Shown here: positions 24,175 through 31,986 of the stretch, one piece after another
Numbering within the stretch: position 1 is the first letter of the stretch
Layout of the letters: each line of letters starts with the position of its first letter
Source of the DNA: Ricordea florida
Taxonomy: Eukaryota > Cnidaria > Anthozoa > Corallimorpharia > Ricordeidae
DNA: 64,000 nt
Assembly: GCA_949710005.1 (NCBI GenBank)
Contig: OX453277.1
Span: 14,378,008 to 14,442,007, forward strand
Direction of reading: 5' to 3'
Program-made: the position numbers and the translations under genes
The notes under the pieces: model-generated
Databases searched by the model: none
Told to the model about the DNA's origin: nothing
The model's input: the letters and a program-made list of their open reading frames with translations, nothing else

Positions 24175-24798
24175 ATGGAAGAATTAAGAGATAAAATTCC
24201 TTTTCATTGTATTATAACTGGTCCAACAAATTGTGGAAAGACAAAGTACATAATTGATCAGCTAAGAGGTCCATTTCGAAAATTGTTTGAATTCATTGTT
24301 CTAATATGTCCAACTTATTATAAAAATAAAACATATCATAATTTTGCTGTAGGAGATAAACGTTTCTTTGTATTATCACCTGATGCTAGTAACATTGATG
24401 AGATTAATGAGTTATTAACTGATTGTAAGACTTTATTTTCAGGAACAAATACACTAATAATTTTAGACGATTGCGCTGTATCCAATGATCTGAAGAAACG
24501 ATCAAATAAGTTTATAGATTTAGCATTTTCTGGAAGACATCATGGATTATCAATGTGGGTTCTCACTCAGCAATTAACATCGATAGCAAAACCATTCCGT
24601 GAAAATGTAGCTTGTGTTGTTACTTTTCATAACCCATCGCAAAAAGGTATGAAGATGTTTTTCGAAGATTATGGAGGCGATTTAGACCTTGAAACTAGTA
24701 AAAAATTTGTAGAACTACTAAAAAAAGAAAAATATTCTAGATTATGTTTATCTTTACGACACCCATTTAATTGCTATTTGGAGATCCCTTCGGGGTAG
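24175..24798 (+). CDS. A32-like DNA-packaging ATPase (FtsK/HerA type), 207 aa
   Basis: Predicted motor that pumps DNA into the capsid, homologous to poxvirus A32 and Polinton ATPases. Walker A is GPTNCGKT with K22, Walker B is TLIILDD at about 97-104, and a later VLTQQLTSIAKPFREN stretch resembles the sensor region with its glutamine. Length is normal for the family (about 200-250). The start is chosen at MEELRDKIPF, which aligns with MNELRDKIPF in Element 2. It follows MCP by 42 bp, in a gap with a TCTAAAGA motif variant and a small CCGC-TTC-GCGG hairpin. Confidence 0.92.
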   Translation: MEELRDKIPFHCIITGPTNCGKTKYIIDQLRGPFRKLFEFIVLICPTYYKNKTYHNFAVGDKRFFVLSPDASNIDEINELLTDCKTLFSGTNTLIILDDCAVSNDLKKRSNKFIDLAFSGRHHGLSMWVLTQQLTSIAKPFRENVACVVTFHNPSQKGMKMFFEDYGGDLDLETSKKFVELLKKEKYSRLCLSLRHPFNCYLEIPSG

Positions 24799-24853
24799 GC
24801 TCCGCCGTATTACCTGAAACGATTTAAAAATAATCCATGTATTATCACAAAAG

Positions 24854-25378
24854 ATGACAAGCGTAGAAGATTATATTGAAGAAGAAAAGACTGGAGGAAA
24901 TACTGAGGTAAAAGATAATTATAATAATAATCTTGAGATGAAACAAGAATCACTAGCTATTCTCGCAGTTCTTGGAACCACAAAGGAATATTTAGGAGTT
25001 GATATGAGTATTGGTGATATAAAAAAATTATCGGTAAAAGACATTGAAAAATATTTTAATAGATATCAGGCAGTATTTGGCAAGAAAATTAATGGAGGGT
25101 TGGTAGATTCATCTCTTCAATTAATTTCTAAAGTTATTTCTTACATTGTTCCTGTGGATGATATAGAAGCTCTTTGTGGGGATTTTAAGAATGATGATTT
25201 GGTTAATCGCGAACTGGCAAACATTGTAGGTCTATTAGCATTGAAAGCAGGAAGATTGGCAGCACTTGCTAGCGGACTATTCCAGGTTGCTAAACATGTT
25301 AAAATAGGTAAAATCAGCGAAGAAATACAAGTTACAAGTAAAAATATAGATGATTCTAACACAACTGAAGAGATTTAA
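24854..25378 (+). CDS. Conserved element protein of unknown function, 174 aa
   Basis: Not recognised. It has an acidic, low-complexity N-terminus (1-30), then helices carrying KEYLGVDMSIGDIKKLS and KYFNRYQAVFGKKINGG, and a hydrophobic C-terminal half (LQLISKVISYIVPVDD, LLALKAGRLAALASGLFQVA). The Element 2 orthologue at 43778-44269 keeps TKEY.G.DM, YF.RYQ.V.GKKI..GLVDSS and LKAGRLAAL/LKGGRLTALL, so the fold is conserved. It follows the ATPase in both elements. The TTTAAAG motif of the next gene overlaps its stop codon. It could be a minor virion or membrane-associated protein. Confidence 0.75.
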   Translation: MTSVEDYIEEEKTGGNTEVKDNYNNNLEMKQESLAILAVLGTTKEYLGVDMSIGDIKKLSVKDIEKYFNRYQAVFGKKINGGLVDSSLQLISKVISYIVPVDDIEALCGDFKNDDLVNRELANIVGLLALKAGRLAALASGLFQVAKHVKIGKISEEIQVTSKNIDDSNTTEEI

Positions 25379-25380
25379 AG
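25374..25380 (+). promoter_or_regulatory. TTTAAAG motif before the 143-aa gene
   Basis: TTTAAAGATTTCTTAATGAT begins at 25374, 30 nt before the ATG at 25404. The same 20-nt string recurs exactly at 25845, before the next gene. This is the clearest evidence that the motif is an element-specific regulatory site. Confidence 0.65.
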
Positions 25381-25403
25381 ATTTCTTAATGATATTTAAA
25401 ATT

Positions 25404-25835
25404 ATGTCTGAAGAAGTTGTTGAACAAATTACAGCGGATCCGGTTGTTAAAGATAAAGAACCTAAAAAGAGGGTGAAAGATCCTAAAAAAGTTGAAGCGG
25501 GTAAAAAATTGGCTGAATATAATAAAAAAGCAAAAGAAGCTTTAGCCAGGGAGCAGATGAAACGTGAAAAGGAACAAGAGGATATTAAAAATGAAGAGAG
25601 TGAAGAAAAAGAAAATGGAAAAGCAAATCGGACGGAGTCCTGGCTTCCAGAACTATCTTTTACAACCGTTTTATCTATTGTAGGAATAGGGTTTACAGCA
25701 TTTGATATTTTTATGAGATATCGGGGTGAATATAAAAATAGGATAGCAGATTTATCACAAGTACCAACACAACCTTTTGAAGCCCCTCCCATAAAGATTT
25801 ATAATCCACAACCACAAAAAACAGGAATGATATGA
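25404..25835 (+). CDS. Charged single-pass membrane protein, 143 aa
   Basis: Not recognised. The start MSEEVVEQIT is preferred over an upstream in-frame ATG at 25350 because it aligns with MSEEKTEQIT in Element 2 and the TTTAAAG motif lies between the two ATGs. Residues 20-80 are a Lys/Glu-rich probable coiled coil (DPKKVEAGKKL); a single hydrophobic segment (FTTVLSIVGIGFTAFDIF) is at about 95-115; the tail is proline-rich (PFEAPPIKIYNPQP). The Element 2 orthologue is at 45402-45806. The small size and conserved layout suggest a virion membrane or scaffold component, but that is inference. Confidence 0.75.
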   Translation: MSEEVVEQITADPVVKDKEPKKRVKDPKKVEAGKKLAEYNKKAKEALAREQMKREKEQEDIKNEESEEKENGKANRTESWLPELSFTTVLSIVGIGFTAFDIFMRYRGEYKNRIADLSQVPTQPFEAPPIKIYNPQPQKTGMI

Positions 25836-25844
25836 GTAAAGTAG

Positions 25845-25851
25845 TTTAAAG
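25845..25851 (+). promoter_or_regulatory. TTTAAAG motif before the 72-aa gene
   Basis: Second exact copy of TTTAAAGATTTCTTAATGAT, 31 nt before the ATG at 25876. Confidence 0.65.
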
Positions 25852-25875
25852 ATTTCTTAATGATATGTAAAAATT

Positions 25876-26094
25876 ATGTCAACTGAAAATAAACTTGTGA
25901 AAACTGTTACTGATTCTGCGGTGCTTATTGGGTTAGCAGCTGGAGTTGGATATGTAGCTAAAAAAGCAATGAGAGAATCATTTATGAACGACCCATCCTC
26001 AAGTATTACAAATTATGCAAAATGGGTGGTTGTATTGTCAGGTAGTATGTATCTAAAAACATATTTAGAGGATCAAAATATTTTACCAAAATAA
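25876..26094 (+). CDS. Small conserved two-helix membrane protein, 72 aa
   Basis: Not recognised by function. Two hydrophobic segments (AVLIGLAAGVGYVAKKA at about 15-31; YAKWVVVLSGSMYLKTYL at about 47-64) flank a polar loop (RESFMNDPSSSI). It is among the best conserved proteins between the two elements: NKLVKTVTDSAVL, KKA.RESF and SMYLKTYLEDQ are shared with 45815-46033. The strong conservation of so short a protein argues for a real, constrained role, perhaps as a membrane-embedded virion protein. Confidence 0.8.
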   Translation: MSTENKLVKTVTDSAVLIGLAAGVGYVAKKAMRESFMNDPSSSITNYAKWVVVLSGSMYLKTYLEDQNILPK

Positions 26095-26125
26095 GGATTT
26101 ATAGACCTGAGCGAAGCGAAGAAAT

Positions 26126-26518
26126 ATGGCATCAATAGTAATGATGTTAGGAGGAGCTGTATTAAATGCAACTGCCTTTGTTGGTGGATCATATCTTGCA
26201 AAATATCTCTCAGGTGATAAAACGGATACAGAGAAAATACGACACGATAAAGCATTAGAAAAATATCAAAAAGATTACGCTGAATATCAGGAAAAAAGAC
26301 AAAAACTAATGGATTGGAAAATTAAGAAAAAAGATGAAAAATATCAAGCATCAAAAAATCTTTCAAAAACTGATGAATCATTAGAATTGTACGCTGAAAT
26401 GCACGAACCAAAATTTAGTGATTATTATAGACCCAGCGATAATCAAAAGATGGGTGAAATGGTATATGTAGGTGGTGGTATGATGGCATTGGGGTATGCG
26501 GCTAGTAAATTTTTATAA
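26126..26518 (+). CDS. Conserved element protein with N-terminal hydrophobic segment and coiled coil, 130 aa
   Basis: Function unknown. Layout: hydrophobic N-terminus (MASIVMMLGGAVLNATAFVG), a long charged helix (DKALEKYQKDYAEYQEKRQ, LMDWKIKKKDEKYQ), then a conserved tail KFSDYYRPSDNQKMGEMVYV and a hydrophobic end (GGGMMALGYAASKFL). I recall similar uncharacterised proteins from cnidarian Mavericks with the EKR...LDFINE and SDYYHPS pattern; this is unverified memory. The Element 2 copy (46033-46434) has a nonsense codon. The ATG follows a GATTTATAGACC motif variant rather than TTTAAAG. Confidence 0.75.
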   Translation: MASIVMMLGGAVLNATAFVGGSYLAKYLSGDKTDTEKIRHDKALEKYQKDYAEYQEKRQKLMDWKIKKKDEKYQASKNLSKTDESLELYAEMHEPKFSDYYRPSDNQKMGEMVYVGGGMMALGYAASKFL

Positions 26519-26536
26519 ATACTTCACAGTGTACGA

Positions 26537-26569
26537 TTTAAAGATTTCTTACTGTTGAGTAAAAAATCT
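26537..26569 (+). promoter_or_regulatory. TTTAAAG motif followed by a 12-bp stem-loop
   Basis: TTTAAAG at 26537-26543 runs into a stem-loop at 26542-26569: arms AGATTTCTTACT and AGTAAAAAATCT (one mismatch) around a GTTG loop. The ATG of the 325-aa gene follows at 26574. It could act as a promoter, a 5' leader structure or a 3' end signal for the previous gene. Confidence 0.6.
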
Positions 26570-26573
26570 AAAT

Positions 26574-27551
26574 ATGGCAGAAGGAGGATATTTACCATTA
26601 GAGGATTTAGATCCAACTGAACTAAATGAACCAAAAGATGATGATGCTGATGATGATAATATAGAAATGGAACCAATAACATCCACAACTTATGAAAATC
26701 CTGGTTATGATATGGGGATGGATGAGAGGCATCCACTGTTACGCGGAAAATTAAATACAAAAGAAGAAGCAAAAGAAGAAGTAAAAAAAGTGCGTCCAAA
26801 AGCAAAAATAAAAAACTTTATTTCATTTTTTAAACGTATTCGTGGTGGGATAGAATTACTAGCAGTTAAACTCTCTAATAGAATTAATGCAGCAACATAT
26901 GTTTATGTAGATGGTGAATTTAAAAGATATGATGAAAAAGAAGGAAAAATAAAAGAAAATCTTAAAGATGGAAAATTAAAAGATTATTTAGGCCCAAGTG
27001 CAGATGAAATGGTTGAAGATAATAATCGTGAGGTTAAAAAGATAAAAGAATCACAAAATAAAAAGAAGGAGGAGAAAAAATTCATTGAGAATAAACCATT
27101 GAAAACGCTAGAGGAAAGAGCAAGAATAGATACTTTAGATAGAGAAATTGCTGATGATGATAATGAAATAGCTAACAGGAATCGTGATAATGAGCAAATC
27201 TTAGAAAAAATGTCATTGCGAGAACGTATAAAACAAATTTTCAAAAAGTATGGGTTTACAGTATTTGCTGTTTTGAGTGCTGTTGGTTTAATCATTGGTG
27301 TTATAGTTTCTAATCTTTCTAGAGGCTTATCCACATTAGGAAAAGGTGTTGGTAATGGTTTAAAAGCTATTGGTAAGAAACTTGGTGAAATATTACCGGG
27401 GATGGTTGGTGCGATTGTAAGCTTTCTGTTCAAAACAGCTGGTGAGGTTATTGGATTTTTAGGTAAGAATGCTTGGCTTTTGATAATGGCTGTGGTTCTA
27501 TATTTTGTGGACCGACTAAAAGGAGGAACAAGTGTAAAGAAGAGAAATTAA
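26574..27551 (+). CDS. Acidic/coiled-coil protein with glycine-rich membrane C-terminus, 325 aa
   Basis: Function unknown. N-terminus is acidic with a conserved DLDPTELNEP; the middle is basic and helical (YLGPSADEMVEDNNRE, PLKTLEERARIDTLDRE, QILEKMSLRERIKQIFKKYG); the C-terminal 110 residues are a hydrophobic helix (FAVLSAVGLIIGVIVSNLS), a glycine-rich amphipathic stretch (GKGVGNGLKAIGKKLGEILP) and further hydrophobic helices (MVGAIVSFLF, NAWLLIMAVVLYFV). This C-terminal half is almost unchanged in Element 2 (46472-47413) while the N-termini differ, so the membrane part is the constrained module. A membrane-penetration or internal virion protein is possible. I recall similar tails in other cnidarian Mavericks (unverified). 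Confidence 0.78.
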   Translation: MAEGGYLPLEDLDPTELNEPKDDDADDDNIEMEPITSTTYENPGYDMGMDERHPLLRGKLNTKEEAKEEVKKVRPKAKIKNFISFFKRIRGGIELLAVKLSNRINAATYVYVDGEFKRYDEKEGKIKENLKDGKLKDYLGPSADEMVEDNNREVKKIKESQNKKKEEKKFIENKPLKTLEERARIDTLDREIADDDNEIANRNRDNEQILEKMSLRERIKQIFKKYGFTVFAVLSAVGLIIGVIVSNLSRGLSTLGKGVGNGLKAIGKKLGEILPGMVGAIVSFLFKTAGEVIGFLGKNAWLLIMAVVLYFVDRLKGGTSVKKRN

Positions 27552-27555
27552 CAAA

Positions 27556-27562
27556 TTTAAAG
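27556..27562 (+). promoter_or_regulatory. TTTAAAG motif before the 200-aa gene
   Basis: TTTAAAGATATCATG starts 34 nt before the ATG at 27590 and 5 nt after the stop codon of the 325-aa gene. Confidence 0.6.
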
Positions 27563-27589
27563 ATATCATGTTGATCAGTAAAATACAAT

Positions 27590-28192
27590 ATGGATGACTA
27601 CAAGGGAATTTATCCGCAATTACCTATTAATGGTGATCCAAATAATTTCAGACTACAAAAGTCATGTGAAGTACTAAATAATCTTCAAAAGGAAATTAAA
27701 CATTACGAGGATGTTAGGAAAAAGTATAATCGAGCGAGAGGAATATTTACAAAAATAAGTGTTTGTAGTGGTATATTTTCAGTTGTTCTATCTGCAAGTG
27801 GACTCGGAACATCTCTTTCTGGTTTTGGCGCTGTTGTTGGAATACCATTAGGTGTTGTTGGTGGATTTTGTGGGGCGATATCGGTTGGATTCAGTTCTGC
27901 TTCTAAACGACTTTCCCATAAAGTTAGTAAACATGAACAGACAGTTTCTATCGCAAAAGCAAAAGTAAACACTATTAACGACTTGGTTTCAAAGGCATTG
28001 CAAGATAACACCATATCAGACCAAGAATTTTCTTTAATTTTATCAGAAGTGGATAAGTTTGAAAAACTAAAAATGGAAATCCGCCAAAAAACCAGGAAAG
28101 ATACAGAAAAAAACTTAAACATGAATCAAATAAGAACAGAGGTTCGAGAGGAAATATTAAAGGAATTGGTACGTCCCGATCGAGATCGCTGA
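27590..28192 (+). CDS. Conserved helical-hairpin membrane protein, 200 aa
   Basis: Function unknown. A charged N-terminal helix (SCEVLNNLQKEIKHYEDVRK, KYNRARG) precedes a glycine-rich hydrophobic hairpin at about 60-105 (CSGIFSVVLSASGLGTSLSG, VVGIPLGVVGGFCGAISVGF). Then comes SKHEQTVSIAKAKVNTINDL, VSKAL.DN.ISD.EF and a basic helical tail ending REEILKEL. The Element 2 homologue (48272-48874) shares GLGTSLSG.G, KVNTI/KINTI..LVSKA and REEILKEL but has lost its start codon. The hairpin plus coiled coil resembles pore-forming or membrane-bending proteins in outline only. Confidence 0.75.
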   Translation: MDDYKGIYPQLPINGDPNNFRLQKSCEVLNNLQKEIKHYEDVRKKYNRARGIFTKISVCSGIFSVVLSASGLGTSLSGFGAVVGIPLGVVGGFCGAISVGFSSASKRLSHKVSKHEQTVSIAKAKVNTINDLVSKALQDNTISDQEFSLILSEVDKFEKLKMEIRQKTRKDTEKNLNMNQIRTEVREEILKELVRPDRDR

Positions 28193-28295
28193 AAATTTCA
28201 TATGAGAGAACTGATGTAGGATTTAATTGTTTTGCTGGTGTTAGGAAAGAACGGTATTGATTTAAAAACATCCTATTATCAAGGTAAATAATAAG

Positions 28296-29849
28296 ATGGG
28301 ATTATACAATGATTTCAGAAATATGTATCCAAAGGCTGATCACAGTAAATTTATATTTGTGTCTGATCCATATGGAGGTTACATTAAGTGGAAAGTTGAT
28401 GGAACAACAATAATGTCAAATGATGACCCTACTGGAAAAACATGGACTGATGATATATCACCTAATATGAAAAGACTTTTATGGAAAGATTTAGGATTTG
28501 ATGGTGATGAATCTAGTTCATTTCCTGAAAGTTTAACCATTACTAACCAAAGTTATCCTATACCAGCTGTTAATTTTGACGATTTTACAAGCGATATAAC
28601 AAAAATGTTAACTTTATTAGATATATACGTTTCAAATACGAAGAAATTCACAGCAAAGATGCGTAATGTTTTTACCAATCAAGTTGTTACTTTCAAATTT
28701 GGTAAACAAAGTAGAAAATGGTTGAATGCTCCTGATATGAATTATTGGCCTCAACAACTTAACTTTGCAGTTTGGTGTGCAACATCTGGTTGTGGTATAA
28801 GTCCTTTTGAAAGCCTAAATTATCCTAAAGTAGTAAATAGCTTTATTAAGTTTCATATATATTTCACAATAAGGAGGATATTATATGAATTGAAACTACC
28901 TTTGCCTGATGAGCAGCCTTTTGTGATAAATAATAATCCATATAGTAAAGTTGCATATCAAAGATTGTGCGCTGAATTTGGTATTCCTAATAATTCCGAT
29001 TTTAGATGGAAAGGAGGAAGAAATTGTGGATTGGGTGATATATTCCTTGATTATGGTTCAGGATATCATGGAAGAGGTGGTGGATACCAAAATGTACATA
29101 TAGTAAGAAATTATGATGTTGAAGCAGATCAATGGCCTGGTGAAGGAAATAAATTCTCTGATGAAGGCGGTAAGAAAGAAAAGGGTAATCTAATTTCATT
29201 TATACGTAATGATGACTTTGCCGATTTCAAATATTCTTGGTTTATCCCTACAAGTGGACATGGGCTCACTAAAGCTGGACTTGGTAGATTAAATCGATCT
29301 GCAGAAGCTTTTGTCTATTGTATATTAGGCGCACAAGTTAACACTAGAAATTCAATTTATGGTAATGGTGGCGGTGCGATTGAAACACAACAAGAATTCT
29401 TAGCTTTATTTGAAAGTAGCGTGATTGAGAATGACATTTCTAATTCTATCCAAAGGTACCAATTAGCTGTTCAAGAAGCAAAATTGCGGCTTGATGTCGC
29501 TATTGCTCCCGGTGTATGGTTGATACCGAGTAATATGATAATCAATACTGAAAGCGTTACAGGTTTTAACAACAAACTTATGAAAGCGAGTAATGATATG
29601 AATTTTGGTGTAAATAATTCCCTAAACACTGAAACAAAAAAAGTTGGAATAATTCATAATTTAGGGCCTTCAAAGGTAAAGTTACCTCATATTCTCCTGA
29701 AAGGTGGAAATGAAACGAATAAAACCCCGCAGGAACCAAAAACATCAACGAAAACAGACTCAATGAAACAGGACTCAACGCAACATGAAAAGAATATATT
29801 AGCATTTATAATTCTAGCGGGTGGATTAGCTTGGTATCTATTTCGATAG
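28296..29849 (+). CDS. Conserved large virion-candidate protein with C-terminal membrane anchor, 517 aa
   Basis: Not recognised. It is one of the most conserved proteins between the elements (partner 48945-50507): WLNAPDMNYWPQQLNFAVWC, ATSGCGISPFESLNYPKVVN, SWFIPTSGHGLTKAGLGRLN and AIETQQEFLALFESSVIEND are nearly invariant. The body is mixed alpha/beta with many aromatic residues. A low-complexity linker (about 465-490, Thr/Lys/Gln-rich) leads to one C-terminal hydrophobic helix (ILAFIILAGGLAWYLF), so it may be tail-anchored. There is no signal peptide. Such conservation and size fit a structural or entry-type protein of the particle. A shorter TTTAAAA motif at 28261 precedes it. Confidence 0.78.
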   Translation: MGLYNDFRNMYPKADHSKFIFVSDPYGGYIKWKVDGTTIMSNDDPTGKTWTDDISPNMKRLLWKDLGFDGDESSSFPESLTITNQSYPIPAVNFDDFTSDITKMLTLLDIYVSNTKKFTAKMRNVFTNQVVTFKFGKQSRKWLNAPDMNYWPQQLNFAVWCATSGCGISPFESLNYPKVVNSFIKFHIYFTIRRILYELKLPLPDEQPFVINNNPYSKVAYQRLCAEFGIPNNSDFRWKGGRNCGLGDIFLDYGSGYHGRGGGYQNVHIVRNYDVEADQWPGEGNKFSDEGGKKEKGNLISFIRNDDFADFKYSWFIPTSGHGLTKAGLGRLNRSAEAFVYCILGAQVNTRNSIYGNGGGAIETQQEFLALFESSVIENDISNSIQRYQLAVQEAKLRLDVAIAPGVWLIPSNMIINTESVTGFNNKLMKASNDMNFGVNNSLNTETKKVGIIHNLGPSKVKLPHILLKGGNETNKTPQEPKTSTKTDSMKQDSTQHEKNILAFIILAGGLAWYLFR

Positions 29850-30056
29850 TTCATGAGTATTTCACGTGATTATGATTGTTTACAAATTAGTGTTCACGTG
29901 TAGAACAATAGATTGCATACTTTTGCGACATAGCAACAAGCAAAACGTAAAGTGGTTTTAAAATTGAAAAGTAGATTTTATGTTTACTTTTAAAAGGCTC
30001 GTTTCTAACGTCGCTCAGGAATGTGATTACGTCAATGCAAATTACGGCGCAGCCGG

Positions 30057-30063
30057 TTTAAAG
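30057..30063 (+). promoter_or_regulatory. TTTAAAG motif before the penton-like gene
   Basis: TTTAAAGATGAATATAAAG starts 35 nt before the ATG at 30092. The 242-bp gap upstream (29850-30091), the largest inside the element, holds two CACGTG-containing phrases but no gene. Confidence 0.6.
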
Positions 30064-30091
30064 ATGAATATAAAGTAACCAAACAAAAAAA

Positions 30092-30727
30092 ATGTTTAGC
30101 ATTACCATGTATGAGCCTGAAACAAGGATTTATTTAGAGCCTCCGCTTAAAAATATTAGTGAGATGCAACTACTAGATTGTAATATTAAAACCAAAAGAT
30201 TGATTAATTTCAAGGATCGGCAGATAATAGAAAATGCTAATAATATTGGCTTCATAATAATTGAACCTGGTACATATTCTCTTCGTAATATTAATTCGAT
30301 CTTTTTTAATGATCCGAATAGGGAAAAGATAACAATAATTGAGACTGATACTGTTGACTATATATATTCAAATAAGAACTTTAACGTTAAACTTACTAGA
30401 GCTTTGTCTATTGGTTTAGGCGTGCCTGAAATCATAAACCCCGGTAAATTATACCCCATAAATATACAAATTAAAGAACCGATTAGACTTATGTGTAGTA
30501 TAGTTGATAATAAGTCTTCATATATGAATAAAACAAAATATGGAGAACTTGTGAAACTCTCACCATCAACCCTACTTGCAAACATACCCTCAAAAGATTA
30601 TCCAACAATTCCACTTCGAACATATGAGAGCGTAATAAACCACTTTGATTTAACCATATTAGACAATGAATGGGAAAAACTTGATCTAAAGGGTTCTCCC
30701 ATAACTTTTAGTTTAAGATTTAGGTAA
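30092..30727 (+). CDS. Penton-like minor capsid protein candidate, single jelly roll, 211 aa
   Basis: Length and beta-rich pattern fit the single jelly-roll penton proteins of Polintons. Visible strands: SITMYEPETRIYLEPPL, QLLDCNIKTKRLINF, GFIIIEPGTYSLRNIN, KITIIETDTVDYIYS. The closing segment, HFDLTILDNEWEKLDL then GSPITFSLRFR, resembles the ID..G..L...G..I...L.. ending of hexon/penton proteins. The Element 2 orthologue (47606-48238) has a nonsense codon and lies at a different place in the gene order. The identification is by pattern and by completing the expected Polinton set. It could instead be a fibre-like or unrelated beta protein. Confidence 0.6.
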   Translation: MFSITMYEPETRIYLEPPLKNISEMQLLDCNIKTKRLINFKDRQIIENANNIGFIIIEPGTYSLRNINSIFFNDPNREKITIIETDTVDYIYSNKNFNVKLTRALSIGLGVPEIINPGKLYPINIQIKEPIRLMCSIVDNKSSYMNKTKYGELVKLSPSTLLANIPSKDYPTIPLRTYESVINHFDLTILDNEWEKLDLKGSPITFSLRFR

Positions 30728-30775
30728 ATTTTTTTGTTATGTAACTATTATTTGAGTTATATAACATAATTAGTT

Positions 30776-31495
30776 TTAATTATTACCCCATCTTTCTTTC
30801 ATATCTCTTAATTCTTGAAAATCAAGATACCAATTTGGATCCCAAACTACCTCCGTTATTTCATTATGTAGGGGTTTGTAAAATTTCTTTTTATGTTTCA
30901 TTTTAAAAATATCTACATAGAACCTAACCTCCAAAAAATTAATAAAAAAATTTTTATCAAATTTATCAATATCACATTCATTATCATGATAGGTTTTATC
31001 AACATATTCTCTACAACCTTCATATTCTTCATATTCAATGGAATTAATACTTTCTTCATAATCTTCATTAAAAATTTTTAATATCTCTTTTACAAACTTT
31101 CTTACGTTTATTCCATTTACACCAAAATTTTTATTGTTGGTAAATTTACCTCCGCCCGCTAGATCTTCATCCTCAAAAGAATCATAAACAATATGAAAAT
31201 AAATATGATCGCTTTTTTCATCATATATATCAAACATACCAGCATCTGCGTCGTAATGATAATCAATAAAACCTCGAATTTTTGTTAGTCTTTTTAACAA
31301 ATCTTTATTAATTATAAACTCTATAAAATCACAAAAACAAAGTCTTTTTTTATTGTAATACCTTAAAGTAATATCTAATTCATCAATAAAACAACATAAT
31401 TCTATTTTTTCGTTCTTTATAATTATTGGTGTAATGCCAACATCATCTTTATCAAAATTATCATTGTATTTATTAAAAAAATCTATTTCTTCCAT
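30776..31495 (-). CDS. Acidic protein of unknown function with FYK...W-type C-terminal motif, 239 aa
   Basis: Not recognised. It is very Asp/Glu/Asn/Lys-rich; the C-terminal 40 residues (KKKFYKPLHNEITEVVWDP, then LDFQELRDMKERWG) resemble the C-terminus encoded at 51566-51944 in Element 2 (FYKALYDELMPIAWHTNRLL, VEELEGLKKRWG). This resembles short C-terminal motifs of some giant-virus proteins, from memory. The Element 2 gene at 53975-54517 occupies the equivalent end position and may be the matching N-terminal part. Its leader contains GAATTTATGATTTAAAT, close to the TIR promoter, so it may be co-regulated with the terminal genes. Confidence 0.65.
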   Translation of the reverse strand: MEEIDFFNKYNDNFDKDDVGITPIIIKNEKIELCCFIDELDITLRYYNKKRLCFCDFIEFIINKDLLKRLTKIRGFIDYHYDADAGMFDIYDEKSDHIYFHIVYDSFEDEDLAGGGKFTNNKNFGVNGINVRKFVKEILKIFNEDYEESINSIEYEEYEGCREYVDKTYHDNECDIDKFDKNFFINFLEVRFYVDIFKMKHKKKFYKPLHNEITEVVWDPNWYLDFQELRDMKERWGNN

Positions 31496-31548
31496 CTTTT
31501 TTATATTTATTTTATATATTTAAATCATAAATTCAATTTTTTTATTTT

Positions 31549-31986
31549 TTATTTTTTACATTCCTTACAAGAAGCTTTTTGTTTTCCATGCCCACATATT
31601 TGTGACCCCCCACATTCTTTACATTGTTGTTTTTGTTTATTATGTTTGCATATTTGAGATCCTCCACATTCTTTACAACGATACTTATATTTATTGTGTT
31701 TACATATTTGTGAACCTCTACACTTTTTACAAACATATTTAATTCTATCATGCTCGCATATTTGTGATCCACCACATTCTTTACAAAAATATTTAAGTTT
31801 TCCATGAACACAAATATAAATGCTATTAGTAGTAACTTTTTCAATTAAATTATTAATTTCCTCCTCTGAAAATTTTTTAATCTCATTAATCAAATCTTTT
31901 CTATCCATTTTTGATCTCCCTTTAATTTTTAACTCACTCGCAATTTTTTTTAGTTTATAAAGATATAAATTATTTAGTTGCTCCAT
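31549..31986 (-). CDS. SAP-like domain plus CxH...CxxC zinc-binding repeats, 145 aa
   Basis: Residues 1-48 form a SAP-like helix-extended-helix (LKKIASELKIKGRSKMDRKD). After it come five copies of a 17-residue unit of the form ICxHxKxKYxCKECGGSQ, each supplying C, H, C, C for zinc. Similar C-H-C-C arrays occur in some giant-virus and Maverick proteins (recollection). The start codon and first codons (MEQL) lie inside the right TIR and are identical to those of PolB at the other end. Likely roles are DNA binding at the termini or transcriptional control, by inference. The Element 2 relative (50980-51525) has the repeats without the SAP part. Confidence 0.8.
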   Translation of the reverse strand: MEQLNNLYLYKLKKIASELKIKGRSKMDRKDLINEIKKFSEEEINNLIEKVTTNSIYICVHGKLKYFCKECGGSQICEHDRIKYVCKKCRGSQICKHNKYKYRCKECGGSQICKHNKQKQQCKECGGSQICGHGKQKASCKECKK

